Below are positions 5,413-5,639 of a stretch of 5,639 nt of DNA, piece by piece (the first letter of the stretch is position 1; each line of letters opens with the position of its first letter). Made by a program: the position numbers and the translations under genes. The notes under the pieces were generated by a model. That model did no database searches, had not been told where the DNA came from, and saw nothing but the letters and a program-made list of their open reading frames with translations. The stretch covers positions 1-5,639 of the forward strand of contig CACXEL010000161.1 in assembly GCA_902766655.1 (NCBI GenBank), given 5' to 3'. Origin of the DNA: an uncultured Lachnospiraceae bacterium (GTDB lineage Bacteria; Bacillota; Clostridia; Lachnospirales; Lachnospiraceae).

Positions 5413-5639
5413 TTATGTTCGCTTATTGCGCTCCGCATCGGCTATGGCGGCCAGCTTTCGCAGCCGGTGATTCACACCTGACTTGCCAATGGGCGGATCG
5501 AGCTGCTCGCCCAGCTCCGTGAGTGATGCGGCCGGAAACTGGAGCCTGAGCTCCGCTACCTGCCGAAGAGGGGCAGGAAGCTTTCCGAAACCGACGGTAT
5601 CTCTCAGGAATTCAATGTCCGCCTGCTGCCGCGCCGCCA
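5413..5639 (-). CDS. whiA: WhiA C-terminus (sporulation/cell-division regulator), 5' end cut by window edge
   Basis: The last 74 codons of WhiA are present, ending in TAA at 5413-5415. WhiA is a DNA-binding protein conserved in Gram-positive bacteria, built from a LAGLIDADG-like N-terminal domain and a C-terminal helix-turn-helix; only the latter is visible. Recognisable pieces are LPAPLRQVAELRLQFPAASL, then TELGEQLDPPIGKSGVNHRL and RKLAAIA, which match the highly conserved WhiA C-terminal pattern (AELRL..P.ASL.ELGE.L.PP.GKSGVNHRLRK). The following gene is the Crh-like protein, about 107 bases downstream, the order seen in many Bacillota (rapZ-yvcK-whiA-crh in B. subtilis). The N-terminal domain and upstream partners lie outside the window. 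Confidence 0.93.
   Translation of the reverse strand, partial: AARQQADIEFLRDTVGFGKLPAPLRQVAELRLQFPAASLTELGEQLDPPIGKSGVNHRLRKLAAIADAERNKRT

Noticed and set aside
1..5639. CRISPR arrays, tRNA/rRNA genes, insertion sequences, toxin-antitoxin or phage genes
   Set aside because: I saw no regularly spaced repeats, RNA gene signatures, transposase motifs or small paired genes; all sizeable coding capacity is explained by the minus-strand genes listed.

Overview
The window looks like a piece of a Gram-positive (Bacillota) chromosome, most likely a moderately high-GC Clostridia/Lachnospiraceae-type bacterium. Three things point there: a WhiA C-terminus directly followed by an HPr/Crh-like gene, which is a classic Bacillota gene order; a lipoprotein-anchored family 5 solute-binding protein; and strong AGGAGG-type ribosome binding sites. 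The lineage is inferred from gene content, not from a database match. All supported genes lie on the minus strand, so transcription runs from high to low coordinates.

Layout in transcription order: (1) the C-terminal 74 codons of whiA, cut by the window edge (5413-5639); (2) an 85-residue HPr-fold protein of the Crh type (5048-5305) with Glu in place of the phosphorylatable His15 and an intact Ser46 region; (3) a strong intrinsic terminator (5001-5031) closing that conserved block; (4) an AraC-family regulator (4107-4913); (5) a roughly 240-base AT-rich regulatory region with a hairpin, a near-perfect 20-bp-period direct repeat and a SigA-type promoter; (6) a large lipoprotein solute-binding protein (1931-3865); (7) a 12-bp RNA hairpin between it and the permeases; (8) an OppB/DppB-type permease (767-1771, probable TTG start); (9) the first 249 codons of an OppC/DppC-type permease, running off the left edge (1-748).

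Genes 4 and 6-9 form a coherent module: a local regulator next to an ABC importer of the peptide/nickel/oligosaccharide family. The binding protein's C-terminal segment resembles oligosaccharide-binding members more than classical peptide binders, so an oligosaccharide substrate is suggested but not proven. The ATPases normally needed (OppD/OppF type) are not in the window and may lie beyond the left edge. The direct repeat over the promoter -35 element is a good candidate for the AraC-type operator. The hairpin after the binding-protein gene is a good candidate for setting the excess of binding protein over permease.

I did not find a clearly new biological system. The points most worth a second look are the His15-to-Glu Crh-like protein, the operator-like direct repeat, the inter-cistronic hairpin and the roughly 100-residue extra extracytoplasmic segment in the OppC-type permease.
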